Source of the DNA: Ovoidimarina sediminis
GTDB taxonomy: Bacteria; Pseudomonadota; Alphaproteobacteria; Rhodobacterales; Rhodobacteraceae
Length of the DNA stretch: 64,000 nucleotides
Direction of reading: 5' to 3'
Assembly: GCF_032586175.1 (NCBI RefSeq)
Contig: NZ_JAWHTE010000001.1
Coordinates: forward strand, 1 to 64,000
Made by a program: the position numbers and the translations under genes
Part shown: positions 23,944-31,583 of the stretch, piece by piece
Position numbering within the stretch: the first letter of the stretch is position 1
Layout: each line of letters begins with the position of its first letter
The notes under the pieces: generated by a model
Told to the model about the DNA's origin: nothing
Databases searched by the model: none
What the model saw: only the letters and a program-made list of their open reading frames with translations

Positions 23944-25674
23944 TTGCCGGACAACGACGCCGAAAGCCCGAAGCGCCACACCATCGACGACCACATGTTC
24001 GGCGATTTCTTTGCCCATGAACACGGGCCCGATGCCGACCACGATCACGACGATATCGATCCGGGGCCGCTCGAGGAGAACCCGATCTGGCTTAGGGATA
24101 ATGTGGCCCTCACCTCCGTCGGCATCGACATCGGATCGTCGGGCACCCAGGTGATCTTCTCTACCATCCACCTGCAGCGGAAATCCGACAGCCACGCCTC
24201 GCGCTACGTGATCGTCGATCGCAAGACGGCGCACGAATCCCCCATCCGCTTCACTCCCTTCGCCAGCGAAACGGCGATCGACGCCGCCGCCTTGGGGCGC
24301 ATCATCGACGAGGCCTATGATGGCGCGGCGATCAGGCCCTCCGATATAGACACCGGTGTCGTGATCCTGACGGGCGAAGCACTCCGGCGCGAGAATGCCG
24401 AGGCGATCGCGGGCATCGTCGCCGACAAGGGCGGCGATTTTCTGACCGCCACCGCGGGCAACCACATGGAGGCGATGCTGGCCGCCTTCGGCTCCGGCGC
24501 GGCGAAGCTCAGCCACGAGAAGGGCGCGCGCGTCCTGAATGTCGACATCGGCGGCGGCACCACGAAACTTGCCCTTGCCGACCGGGGCGAGGTGATCTGG
24601 ACGGCCGCCCTGCACGCCGGCGGCCGCCTCATCGCCGTCGAAGACGGGCGCGTTACCCGGCTTGAACCCACCGGGCGGCACTTCGCCCGCGCGGCGGGCA
24701 TAGATCTTGCGCCGGGCGGGCCGGCCGGCGCCGATCAGATGCAGGCCATCGCCCGCACCATCGCCGACATCCTCGTCCGCGCGATCACCGAACGGCCGCT
24801 GGCCGAAGACGTGGCCCAGCTTTTCCTCACCGACATCCCCGAAGACTTCGCCGAAATCGAAGGCATCGTCTTCTCCGGCGGCGTGGGCGCCTATGTCGGC
24901 GGACAGGAAACCCGCGATTTCGGCGATCTGGGCATCCATCTGGGCGCCATCCTGCGCGATCGCGCCGGGGCCGGCGATTTCGGTGCGCCGATCCTGCCCG
25001 GCGGCTCCGCGATCCGCGCCACGGCGCTCGGCGCATCGGAATACTCCGTGCAGCTTTCGGGCCAGACCAGCACCGTGACGGCCCCGGGGCGCAGCCTTCC
25101 CCGCCGCAACATGCAGGTTCTGAAGCCGGCACTCGATCTCTCGGCCAGCCCCGACGCCCCGGCCATCGCGGCGGCGATCCTCGACCATTACGAGGCCTTC
25201 GATCTCGATCCCGTCGCGCAGGAGGCCGTGCTGGCCTTCGAGTTCACCGGCCCGCCTGGCTACGGGCGCATCCGCACCCTCGCCGAAGGCATCGCCTCGG
25301 CCCTCACGGACCGGATCGAAACCGGCGCGGGGCTTTACCTCATGATCGACGGCGACATTGCCCAGACCCTCGGCGGCATCCTGCGCGAGGAACTCGGGAT
25401 CGGGAACGACCTTCTCGTGCTCGACGGGATTTCGCTGCGCGACTTCGATTATATCGACCTGGGCAAGATCCGCCTTCCCTCCTTCACCGTGCCGGTCACT
25501 GTGAAATCGCTTCTCTTCTCCGACGATCCGCGCGGCCCCCGCCGACAGGAGAAGATCCAGTTCGTGCCGCAGGCGCATGGCCATCACCACCATCATGACG
25601 GCCACCACCATCATCACCATCACGGCGGCCACGATCACCACCATCACCACCACGGCGACGGCGCGGACGGTTGA
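23944..25674 (+). CDS. eutA: EutA-like ATPase (ethanolamine ammonia-lyase reactivase family) with His-rich tail, copy 1
   Basis: This is a 576-residue ASKHA-fold protein of the EutA family, whose characterised member exchanges damaged cobalamin in ethanolamine ammonia-lyase using ATP. The phosphate loops are GIDIGSSGTQV (60-70) and NVDIGGGTTKLAL (about 199-211), and the C-terminal third keeps the family LLVLDGI / FDYIDLGK pattern. Additions are an acidic His-rich lead (25-37) and a tail with 20 His in 27 residues (544-570). No EutB or EutC is in the window. The TTG start has AGGGGA upstream, but ATG 23998 (558 aa) is an equally good choice. It is divergent from bicupin 1. Confidence 0.85.
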   Translation: MPDNDAESPKRHTIDDHMFGDFFAHEHGPDADHDHDDIDPGPLEENPIWLRDNVALTSVGIDIGSSGTQVIFSTIHLQRKSDSHASRYVIVDRKTAHESPIRFTPFASETAIDAAALGRIIDEAYDGAAIRPSDIDTGVVILTGEALRRENAEAIAGIVADKGGDFLTATAGNHMEAMLAAFGSGAAKLSHEKGARVLNVDIGGGTTKLALADRGEVIWTAALHAGGRLIAVEDGRVTRLEPTGRHFARAAGIDLAPGGPAGADQMQAIARTIADILVRAITERPLAEDVAQLFLTDIPEDFAEIEGIVFSGGVGAYVGGQETRDFGDLGIHLGAILRDRAGAGDFGAPILPGGSAIRATALGASEYSVQLSGQTSTVTAPGRSLPRRNMQVLKPALDLSASPDAPAIAAAILDHYEAFDLDPVAQEAVLAFEFTGPPGYGRIRTLAEGIASALTDRIETGAGLYLMIDGDIAQTLGGILREELGIGNDLLVLDGISLRDFDYIDLGKIRLPSFTVPVTVKSLLFSDDPRGPRRQEKIQFVPQAHGHHHHHDGHHHHHHHGGHDHHHHHHGDGADG

Positions 25675-25708
25675 CAGCCCGCGCCGCCACCCTTCAAACC
25701 GGAACATG

Positions 25709-25725
25709 GTTCTTCCTTGCGGAAC
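25709..25725. promoter_or_regulatory. 17-bp palindromic operator, site 4 (autoregulatory)
   Basis: GTTCT-TCCTTGC-GGAAC, one mismatch in the left arm, 10 nt upstream of the iclR start codon. Its position over the translation start region suggests the regulator represses its own gene. Confidence 0.65.
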
Positions 25726-25735
25726 GAGGAGCGCG

Positions 25736-26569
25736 ATGACAGACACCCAGCAGAAGCCGCCCCGCAAGGAGGTTAACCGCAATCCCCGCCGCAACAGCAC
25801 GCGGCTGTCATCGGTCACCACCGCAATCCACCTCCTGAAAACCTTCACCGAAGCGGATCAGGAGCTCGGGATCAGCGAACTCGCCAAACGGCTCGATGTC
25901 GCGAAAAGCACCGTCCACCGGCTTGCCAGCGCACTCCTCGACGAAGGCCTTCTGCAGCAGAACCCCGAAACCGGCCGCTACGGGCTGGGGGTCGGGCTCT
26001 TCTCCCTCGGCTCGCTCGTGCGCGCCCGGCTCGACGTCACGACAGAGTCCAAACTTGTCCTCAATGCGCTCCGTCAGGAGACCGAGGAAAACGTCCGCCT
26101 CGCCGTTCTCGAACGCGACCACGCGGTCTTTCTGCACGATTTCGAGGGGCCGCAAACCCTGCGCCTGCGCTCCTCCACCGGCCAGCTGCGCCCCGCCTTC
26201 TGCACCGCCGAGGGGCTTTGCCTTCTCTCCGGCCTGCGCGGCCCGCAGCTGACCCATTTCCTAAAGTTCCCGCGCCCCGCGCGCACCGAACAGACCGAAA
26301 CCGACGAGGAGGCGCTTCTTCAGCGCATCCGCCACGTCAAGCGTCGCGGCTATGCCTTCGAAGACGAGGAATGCGACCCCGGGACCCGCTGTGTCGCCGC
26401 ACCGATCTTCAACGCCGAGGGCCGCATCGTCGCCGCCGTGGGGGTCGCAGGCCCGCGCGGCCGGATCCGCAAAAGCCAGGTGCCGGGCCTCGCCCAGAAG
26501 GTGATCGCCGCCGGCGACGAAATCTCGCAGCGCATGGGCTTCATCCAGCGCCAGCCGATCTACGTCTGA
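25736..26569 (+). CDS. IclR-family transcriptional regulator
   Basis: This is a 277-residue IclR-type regulator. A winged helix-turn-helix near residues 28-88 (LGISELAKRLDVAKSTVHRL, then the wing GRYGLGVGLFSLG) is followed by the GAF-like ligand domain (DFEGPQTLRLRSSTGQLRP, DEECDPGTRCVAAPIF). An N-terminal Arg-rich 25 residues precedes the HTH. The start at 25736 follows GGAACGAGGAGCG. It is the only regulator of the region, has an operator just upstream, and nine matching palindromes lie across the island, so it is the probable master regulator. The effector is unknown. Confidence 0.93.
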   Translation: MTDTQQKPPRKEVNRNPRRNSTRLSSVTTAIHLLKTFTEADQELGISELAKRLDVAKSTVHRLASALLDEGLLQQNPETGRYGLGVGLFSLGSLVRARLDVTTESKLVLNALRQETEENVRLAVLERDHAVFLHDFEGPQTLRLRSSTGQLRPAFCTAEGLCLLSGLRGPQLTHFLKFPRPARTEQTETDEEALLQRIRHVKRRGYAFEDEECDPGTRCVAAPIFNAEGRIVAAVGVAGPRGRIRKSQVPGLAQKVIAAGDEISQRMGFIQRQPIYV

Positions 26570-26578
26570 ACACAGCCC

Positions 26579-27568
26579 ATGCCCACAATCACGAACACCC
26601 GCGACGACACCCGATTTCTCTGCGAGCCCGGCGACACAGTGCTGCGCGCCGCCCTGAGGGCCGGCATCGGAATGCCCTATTCCTGCAACACCGGCTCCTG
26701 CGGCAACTGCCGCTTCGATCTGGTGGAAGGCGAGGTCAGCCATCTGCGCGACGACCCGCCGGGCCTGAGCGAGAAGGACCGCGCGAAGAACCGCTGGCTC
26801 GGATGCCAGGCGGTGCCGGGCGGCGATTGCCAGGTGAAATTCCGGACGATGGATCAGTACGTGCCCCCGGTCACCCCGGCCCGGCGCGGCGCAGAACTTC
26901 AATCGGTCGAGCCTATCACCCGCGACATCAGCGAGTTCGCCTTCCGCGTCGATGGCGCGGGCGCGTTCAGCCCCGGCCAGTACGCGCTGCTCACCGTGCC
27001 CGGTGTCGAGGGCGCGCGCGCATACTCGATGTCGAACCTCGCGGGCGACACCTGGCGCTTCATGATCAAGCGCGCCCCCGGCGGCGCCGCCACCGGCTGG
27101 CTCTTCGACGCGGCCCCCGGCGCCACGCTCGAGATCGATGGCCCCTTCGGCACCGCCTTCCTCCGCGAGGACAGCGACCGCGATATCGTACTTCTCGCCG
27201 GAGGCTCCGGTCTCTCGCCCATGGTGTCCATCGCCCTTGGCGCCGTTGCCGCCGGGCTTCACGACAACCGGAAGATCCACCTGTTCTACGGCTGCCGCGA
27301 AACCGCCGATCTCTGCACCCCCGATGTCCTCGGCCCGGCGCAAGGCAAGGTCGGCTTCACCGCCGCCCTCTCCGATCCCGAGGACGGCGCCGACTGGGAG
27401 GGCCCCACGGGATTCCTTCACGATGTCGTCCGGGATCAGATGGGCGAGGCACTGAAAGACTGCGACCTCTACTTCGCGGGCCCCGCCGTCATGTCGGCGG
27501 CCGTCCAGCAGATGGCCCACGAGGCGGGGATGCCGATGGACCGGCTGTTCTTCGACGAGTTCTACTGA
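26579..27568 (+). CDS. Oxygenase reductase: 2Fe-2S ferredoxin domain fused to FAD/NAD(P)H oxidoreductase
   Basis: This is a 329-residue electron-transfer flavoprotein. The N-terminal plant-type [2Fe-2S] domain has Cys36, Cys41, Cys44 and Cys76. It is followed by a ferredoxin-reductase FAD domain (RAYSMSN) and the NAD domain (LLAGGSGLSPMVS), ending in the family's FFDEFY. This order (ferredoxin, FAD, NAD) is that of the BenC/class IB reductases. It starts 9 nt after iclR and ends in a TGATG overlap with the next gene. Most likely it delivers NAD(P)H electrons to the Rieske oxygenase at 21402, perhaps through the Rieske ferredoxin at 38271. Confidence 0.92.
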   Translation: MPTITNTRDDTRFLCEPGDTVLRAALRAGIGMPYSCNTGSCGNCRFDLVEGEVSHLRDDPPGLSEKDRAKNRWLGCQAVPGGDCQVKFRTMDQYVPPVTPARRGAELQSVEPITRDISEFAFRVDGAGAFSPGQYALLTVPGVEGARAYSMSNLAGDTWRFMIKRAPGGAATGWLFDAAPGATLEIDGPFGTAFLREDSDRDIVLLAGGSGLSPMVSIALGAVAAGLHDNRKIHLFYGCRETADLCTPDVLGPAQGKVGFTAALSDPEDGADWEGPTGFLHDVVRDQMGEALKDCDLYFAGPAVMSAAVQQMAHEAGMPMDRLFFDEFY

Positions 27569-28554
27569 TGTCCGATCTGCCCCTGACCCTCGGCTGCTGG
27601 GATTACGACCGCGTGCAGCCGCTCATCGACGGGCGCGTCAGCCCCGATGGCATCGACCTGAGGTTCCTCAACATGATCGTCGAGGAAACCTTCTTCCGCA
27701 TGGCGCGGAACCGTGAGTTCGACGTCTCGGAAATGTCAATGTCCTCCTACGTCGTCTCGCTTTTCAAGCACGATCACCCCTTCGTCGCGATCCCGGTCTT
27801 TCCCTCCCGTTTCTTCCGCCATTCCTGCATCTACGTGAATGCCGATGCGGGGATCGAGGAACCGAAGGATCTGATCGGCAAGCGCTTCGGCTGCCCCGAA
27901 TACCAGATGACGGCCCCGGTCTGGATTCGCGGAATCCTCTCCGATCACTACGGCGTGCCGGTCGACGGCCCCACCTATGTCACCGGCGGAGAGGAAACGC
28001 CGAACCGCTCGGAAAAGATCGCGCTCGACCTGCCGCCCAACTTCCGGCTGGAACGGATCGGGCCCGAGGATACACTGGCGCAGATGCTGGCCGAGGGGCG
28101 GATCGATGCCTTCCACACCGCGCGCAAACCCTCGACCTATGACGGCCAGCGCGTGAAGCGGCTGTTCCCCGATTACCAGGCCGTCGAAGAGGCCTATTGG
28201 CGCGACACCGGGATCTTCCCGATCATGCATGTCATCGCCATCCGCCGCGAGGTGTACGAGGCCAACCGCTGGATCGCCATGAACCTTTTCAAGGCGTTCC
28301 GCGAAGCGCAGGCGCTCTGCTACGAAGGGCTTCGGGAAACCGCGGCCCTGAAGGGCATGCTGCCCTGGTTCAACGCCCATGTGGAACAGACGCTCGATCT
28401 GATGGGCGCGGATTTCTGGCCCTACGGGGTGGAAAAGAACCGCCATGTCCTCGACGTCTTCCTGCGCTACCACCACGAACAGGGGCTCTCCCCCAGAAAG
28501 CTCGACGTCGACGAGATGTTCGCCCCCGAGACCTACGAGGAGTTCGTCATATGA
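27568..28554 (+). CDS. 4,5-dihydroxyphthalate decarboxylase-like protein (second of three)
   Basis: This 328-residue protein is the closest of the three paralogues to the Pht5 type. It has LTLGCWDYDRVQPLIDG, FDVSEMSMSSYVVS, FPSRFFRHSCIYVNADAGI and DLIGKRFGCPEYQMTAPVW. No signal peptide, so a cytosolic enzyme is favoured over a solute-binding protein. It is translationally coupled to the reductase gene (TGATG) and to the PanB-like gene (ATGA). A Rieske oxygenase reductase followed by a dihydroxy-aromatic decarboxylase is the order expected for a phthalate-like 4,5-pathway, but the true substrate is unproven. Confidence 0.78.
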   Translation: MSDLPLTLGCWDYDRVQPLIDGRVSPDGIDLRFLNMIVEETFFRMARNREFDVSEMSMSSYVVSLFKHDHPFVAIPVFPSRFFRHSCIYVNADAGIEEPKDLIGKRFGCPEYQMTAPVWIRGILSDHYGVPVDGPTYVTGGEETPNRSEKIALDLPPNFRLERIGPEDTLAQMLAEGRIDAFHTARKPSTYDGQRVKRLFPDYQAVEEAYWRDTGIFPIMHVIAIRREVYEANRWIAMNLFKAFREAQALCYEGLRETAALKGMLPWFNAHVEQTLDLMGADFWPYGVEKNRHVLDVFLRYHHEQGLSPRKLDVDEMFAPETYEEFVI

Positions 28555-29366
28555 CGAAGGTCACCATCCCGGCCCTCCACGCCAAGAAGCGGAACGGCGA
28601 AAAGATATTCGGCGTCGTCGCCTGGGATACCCACATGGCGGCCATAGCCGACCGCGTGGGCGTCGATATCGTCTCGGTCGGCGATACGGTGGGCAAGAAC
28701 CTCTGGGGCCACGATACAATGTTCGAGATCACCATGGACGAAATGGTGATCGTCACCAAAGCCGTGCGGCGCGGGGTGAAACACGCCCTCGTCTCGGCCG
28801 ATTTCCCCTATGGCCCCTTGCAGGAAGGAGTCGATGCCGCCGTCGCGGCGGGCATCCGGCTGGTGAAGGAGGCAGGGATCGACCTTCTGAAACTCGACGG
28901 CGCGGCGGATTACCCCGAAGCCGTCACCGCGCTGACGCGCGCGGGCATCCCCGTCTGGGCGCAGTTCGGGCTGACGCCGCAAACCGCGCTGGCCAGCGGC
29001 ATCCCCTACGAGAACCAGGCCGGCAAGACCGAGGCCGCGCCAGGCATGGAAGAGCGCCTGATTGCCGAGGCGAAGGAACTCGAGGCCGCCGGCGCCGTCC
29101 TTCTCGACTTCACCAATTCCGGCCCCGTGATCGGCCCGAAAGTCGTCGAGGCCGTGACGATCCCCGTCATCGGCGGCTTCGGCGGCGGCCCCTGGCTCGA
29201 CGGGCGCGTGCGTCTGGCCCAAGCTGCCGTCGGCTACAACGCCGCCGCGCTCGACAAGGAACCCTCGGGCTACGCCAACGTCGCCCGCGTCATTCACGAC
29301 GCGCTGGCGGAATGCGCCGGTGACGTGCGCGCAGGCCGCCAGATCAAGGGCCAGCCGGGGAGGTAG
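28551..29366 (+). CDS. PanB-like (ketopantoate hydroxymethyltransferase superfamily) protein
   Basis: This is a 271-residue TIM-barrel protein of the PanB family. Metal-site positions are conserved: Asp45 in VGDTVG and Asp84 in SADFPYG. The third acidic position (VKLEGG in PanB) reads LKLDGA with Asp116. The MTMEEM-type block reads ITMDEMVIVTKAVRRG. It lies in a catabolic operon, not beside panC, and ends with an unusual GQPGR tail. It may add or remove a C1/aldehyde unit in an aldol-type reaction on a 2-oxo acid; this is inference. Coupled to the preceding gene by ATGA. Confidence 0.75.
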   Translation: MTKVTIPALHAKKRNGEKIFGVVAWDTHMAAIADRVGVDIVSVGDTVGKNLWGHDTMFEITMDEMVIVTKAVRRGVKHALVSADFPYGPLQEGVDAAVAAGIRLVKEAGIDLLKLDGAADYPEAVTALTRAGIPVWAQFGLTPQTALASGIPYENQAGKTEAAPGMEERLIAEAKELEAAGAVLLDFTNSGPVIGPKVVEAVTIPVIGGFGGGPWLDGRVRLAQAAVGYNAAALDKEPSGYANVARVIHDALAECAGDVRAGRQIKGQPGR

Positions 29367-29369
29367 CCG

Positions 29370-30224
29370 ATGCCCACAGCCGATATCGACGGGATCGAGA
29401 CGCATTACGAGGTTACGGGCGACGGCCCGCCCCTTCTTATGTACGCGCCCGGAGGCTTCGACGCGCAGATCTCAAAATGGTCGGATCTGGGCGTCTACAA
29501 GCGCATCAAACTGCTCGATCACCTGCCGCAACATTTCACCTGCATCCTCTTCGACCGGCGCGAGAACGGCCGCTCCGGCGGGCGCGTCGAACGGATCACC
29601 TGGGATCATTACGTGGCGCAGGGTGCGGGGCTCCTCGATCATCTCGGCATCGACCGCGCGCACCTCATGGGCGGGTGCATGGGCTGTTCGCCCGTCGCGG
29701 CCTTCGCTGTCCGGCACCCGGCCCGCGTGCTCTCGATGGTGCTCTACTGGCCCGTGGGCGGCGCCAATTACCGCATCTCCTCGCACCAGCGCTTCGCCCG
29801 CCACCTAGCCTTCGCCGAGGAGAACGGGCTGCAAGCGGTGGTCGATCTCGTCCGTTCCCACGACAAGAACTTCAGCGCCGATCCCCGGGGCGGGCCATGG
29901 GGCCAGCCGATCCGCAATTCGGACGATTTCGCAAAGGCTTATGCCGCGCTCGACCTGCCGCGCTACCTGCTGACCGCGCGCGGCATGATGGAGGGGCTGT
30001 TCGACCGCGACACCGCGCCCGGTGCGATGCCCGAAGACCTGATGCAGCTGGATGTCCCGGCCCTGATCGTGCCCGGCGCCGATGGCTTCCACGCCACCTC
30101 GGCGGCGCGCTACTTCCAGGAATGCCTCAAGGGCTCGGAGTACTGGGATGTGCCCCCGGACGAACAGACCGAGGAAGCGGCACCGCCCCGCGTCCTCGAT
30201 TTCCTCACGTCCGTCGGCGCCTAG
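29370..30224 (+). CDS. Alpha/beta hydrolase with a cysteine nucleophile
   Basis: This is a 284-residue alpha/beta-hydrolase. The nucleophile elbow is G-G-C103-M-G rather than G-x-S-x-G, so the nucleophile would be Cys, as in dienelactone hydrolases. Oxyanion-side YAPGGFD, an acid in VPGADGF and the His in GFHATS complete the triad. Upstream FDRRENGRSGG is the typical strand-4 loop. It is the last gene of the eutA/iclR operon (3 nt gap) and convergent by 4 nt with the next gene. A lactone or thioester hydrolase acting after ring cleavage fits the context. Confidence 0.85.
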   Translation: MPTADIDGIETHYEVTGDGPPLLMYAPGGFDAQISKWSDLGVYKRIKLLDHLPQHFTCILFDRRENGRSGGRVERITWDHYVAQGAGLLDHLGIDRAHLMGGCMGCSPVAAFAVRHPARVLSMVLYWPVGGANYRISSHQRFARHLAFAEENGLQAVVDLVRSHDKNFSADPRGGPWGQPIRNSDDFAKAYAALDLPRYLLTARGMMEGLFDRDTAPGAMPEDLMQLDVPALIVPGADGFHATSAARYFQECLKGSEYWDVPPDEQTEEAAPPRVLDFLTSVGA

Positions 30225-31162
30225 CCCGCCAGATCCAGCGTCCCGGCGGCGAACAACTCTTCAAGCGCCATCGGCCGGTCGATGATCCCCTGCGCCAACG
30301 CGTGCCCCATGAGGCGTTCAAGCGTGGCGCGGTTCGCCTCGACGCCGTAGGGCAAGGGGTCGTCCATAACCTCCAGCGCGGCCAGGTGCACCTTGTCGGC
30401 GGCGGTGGGCTCCCCCACCCGCCCCGCCTTAAGCTCATCCACATACGCCCGCTTCGACGCGGCAAAGGCGCCGAAGACCTGCTCGGCCACCTCCGGCGCC
30501 TCCGCCAGAACATCGTCGCGGATCACCACGAGATGGTTGATCGGGTAGAGTCCGCTCGCCTTCAGCGCCGCCACCCCCGCCGCGAACGGGTTCTCGATCA
30601 GCGCCCGCGTCGTGTCGTCCTCCGTCAGCCCCACGGCCGCCGGGACAACGCCGCTCGCAAGCTGCTCCTCCAGCGTGCCCTCGCCGGCCAGTTCCTCCAC
30701 ATGGGGCGGCAGGCGCCAGCCTTCCACATGCTCGTCATCCGACCGCGCCCATCGCACGTCACCGGGCGCGATGCCATATTCCTCGGTCAGGATCGCCCGG
30801 GCCCAGACCCCGGTTGTCACCGTGAAGCCGCGCTTCACCCCCACACGGCGGCCCTTCAGGTCGCCCGCGCCCGCGATGTCCGCGGCCCGGCTCGCCACGA
30901 TCGCCCCGTGATGAAACCCGCGCACGAGGAAAACCGGAATCGCGGTGATCTTCGCCCCATAGGCCTTCGCGGTGATATAGGTGGTCAGCGCCATCTCGCT
31001 GACGTCATAGGCCCCTTCCCGCACCATTCGCCGGAACGCGCGCGGCAGCGGGTTCACCTCCTCGAAGGCAAACTCGAAATCGGCCATGCCGATCCGCCCC
31101 TCCTTCACAGCCCGATTGTTGCCCTGCAGGCGCGATACCGCGCTCAGGATCCGCTTGCCCAT
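30221..31162 (-). CDS. 4,5-dihydroxyphthalate decarboxylase-like protein (third, N-terminally divergent)
   Basis: This 313-residue protein has the same fold as the two other decarboxylase-like genes. YDVSEMALTTYITA, VRGFHHGAIVAS and DLKGRRVGVKRGF correspond to their blocks. The N-terminus differs (MGKRILSAVSRLQGNNRAVKEG) and lacks the L-T-I-A-x-x-D-Y-D motif, and it is less similar overall. No signal peptide of usual form is seen. The start at 31162 follows GGGAGGAATC. It is co-transcribed with the small gene upstream and its 3' end overlaps the hydrolase convergently by 4 nt. It could be a decarboxylase on another substrate or a non-enzymatic binding protein. Confidence 0.65.
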   Translation of the reverse strand: MGKRILSAVSRLQGNNRAVKEGRIGMADFEFAFEEVNPLPRAFRRMVREGAYDVSEMALTTYITAKAYGAKITAIPVFLVRGFHHGAIVASRAADIAGAGDLKGRRVGVKRGFTVTTGVWARAILTEEYGIAPGDVRWARSDDEHVEGWRLPPHVEELAGEGTLEEQLASGVVPAAVGLTEDDTTRALIENPFAAGVAALKASGLYPINHLVVIRDDVLAEAPEVAEQVFGAFAASKRAYVDELKAGRVGEPTAADKVHLAALEVMDDPLPYGVEANRATLERLMGHALAQGIIDRPMALEELFAAGTLDLAG

Positions 31163-31172
31163 GATTCCTCCC

Positions 31173-31466
31173 TCAACAGCAATCGCCCGCGCCCTCGTCG
31201 AGAAGCGCCCCTTTCAGCCAGCCGGGCGGCAAATCCCCCGGCCCGATGTCGGTGGCGGGCCGGAACACCCGCAACCGGTGCCGCACATCGCGGCCCTGCC
31301 AGAACAGGATCGTGGTCATCCGCTCGGGATATCCCGGCACCCGGCCCGCCTCCTCCGTCACCAGAACGATATCCTCCTCCGACACGGCGTAACGCGCGCG
31401 CACCAGCGCCTCGAGGCGTTGAAGCGCCTCTGGATCGGGCGGCGGGTCGAAGCGGCGCAGGAACAT
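31173..31466 (-). CDS. Small hypothetical protein ending Cys-Cys
   Basis: This is a 97-residue soluble protein that I do not recognise. It has an N-terminal RRFDPPPDPEALQRLEALVRA segment, a beta-rich middle (ERMTTILFWQGRDVRHRLRVFRP) and a C-terminus GDCC right before the stop. The terminal Cys pair could bind a metal or form a thiol site. The start at 31466 is preferred because the longer frame would read through operator site 5. It lies 10 nt before the third decarboxylase-like gene and is divergent from the alcohol dehydrogenase. Confidence 0.55.
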   Translation of the reverse strand: MFLRRFDPPPDPEALQRLEALVRARYAVSEEDIVLVTEEAGRVPGYPERMTTILFWQGRDVRHRLRVFRPATDIGPGDLPPGWLKGALLDEGAGDCC

Positions 31467-31487
31467 CGCGGGCCTTCGGTTCAGCGC

Positions 31488-31504
31488 GTTCCGCCATGCG
31501 GAAC
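31488..31504. promoter_or_regulatory. 17-bp palindromic operator, site 5
   Basis: GTTCC-GCCATGC-GGAAC, perfect arms. It is 79 nt upstream of the alcohol dehydrogenase and 21 nt upstream of the divergent small gene. Confidence 0.7.
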
Positions 31505-31583
31505 TTCGTTCTTGCTTGCAGTCTGGCGCTTTGCTAGCCAAGGGTCAACGGCTATTGAGAGCCGATCCAGGGAGGGTTGAGGG

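Noticed and set aside
23641..25848. 735-codon open frame on the minus strand opposite the EutA-like gene
   Set aside because: Its translation is low-complexity, Val/Met-rich opposite the His tract, and shows no family features. The plus-strand frame carries clear ATPase motifs. Long antisense frames are usual in DNA this GC-rich.
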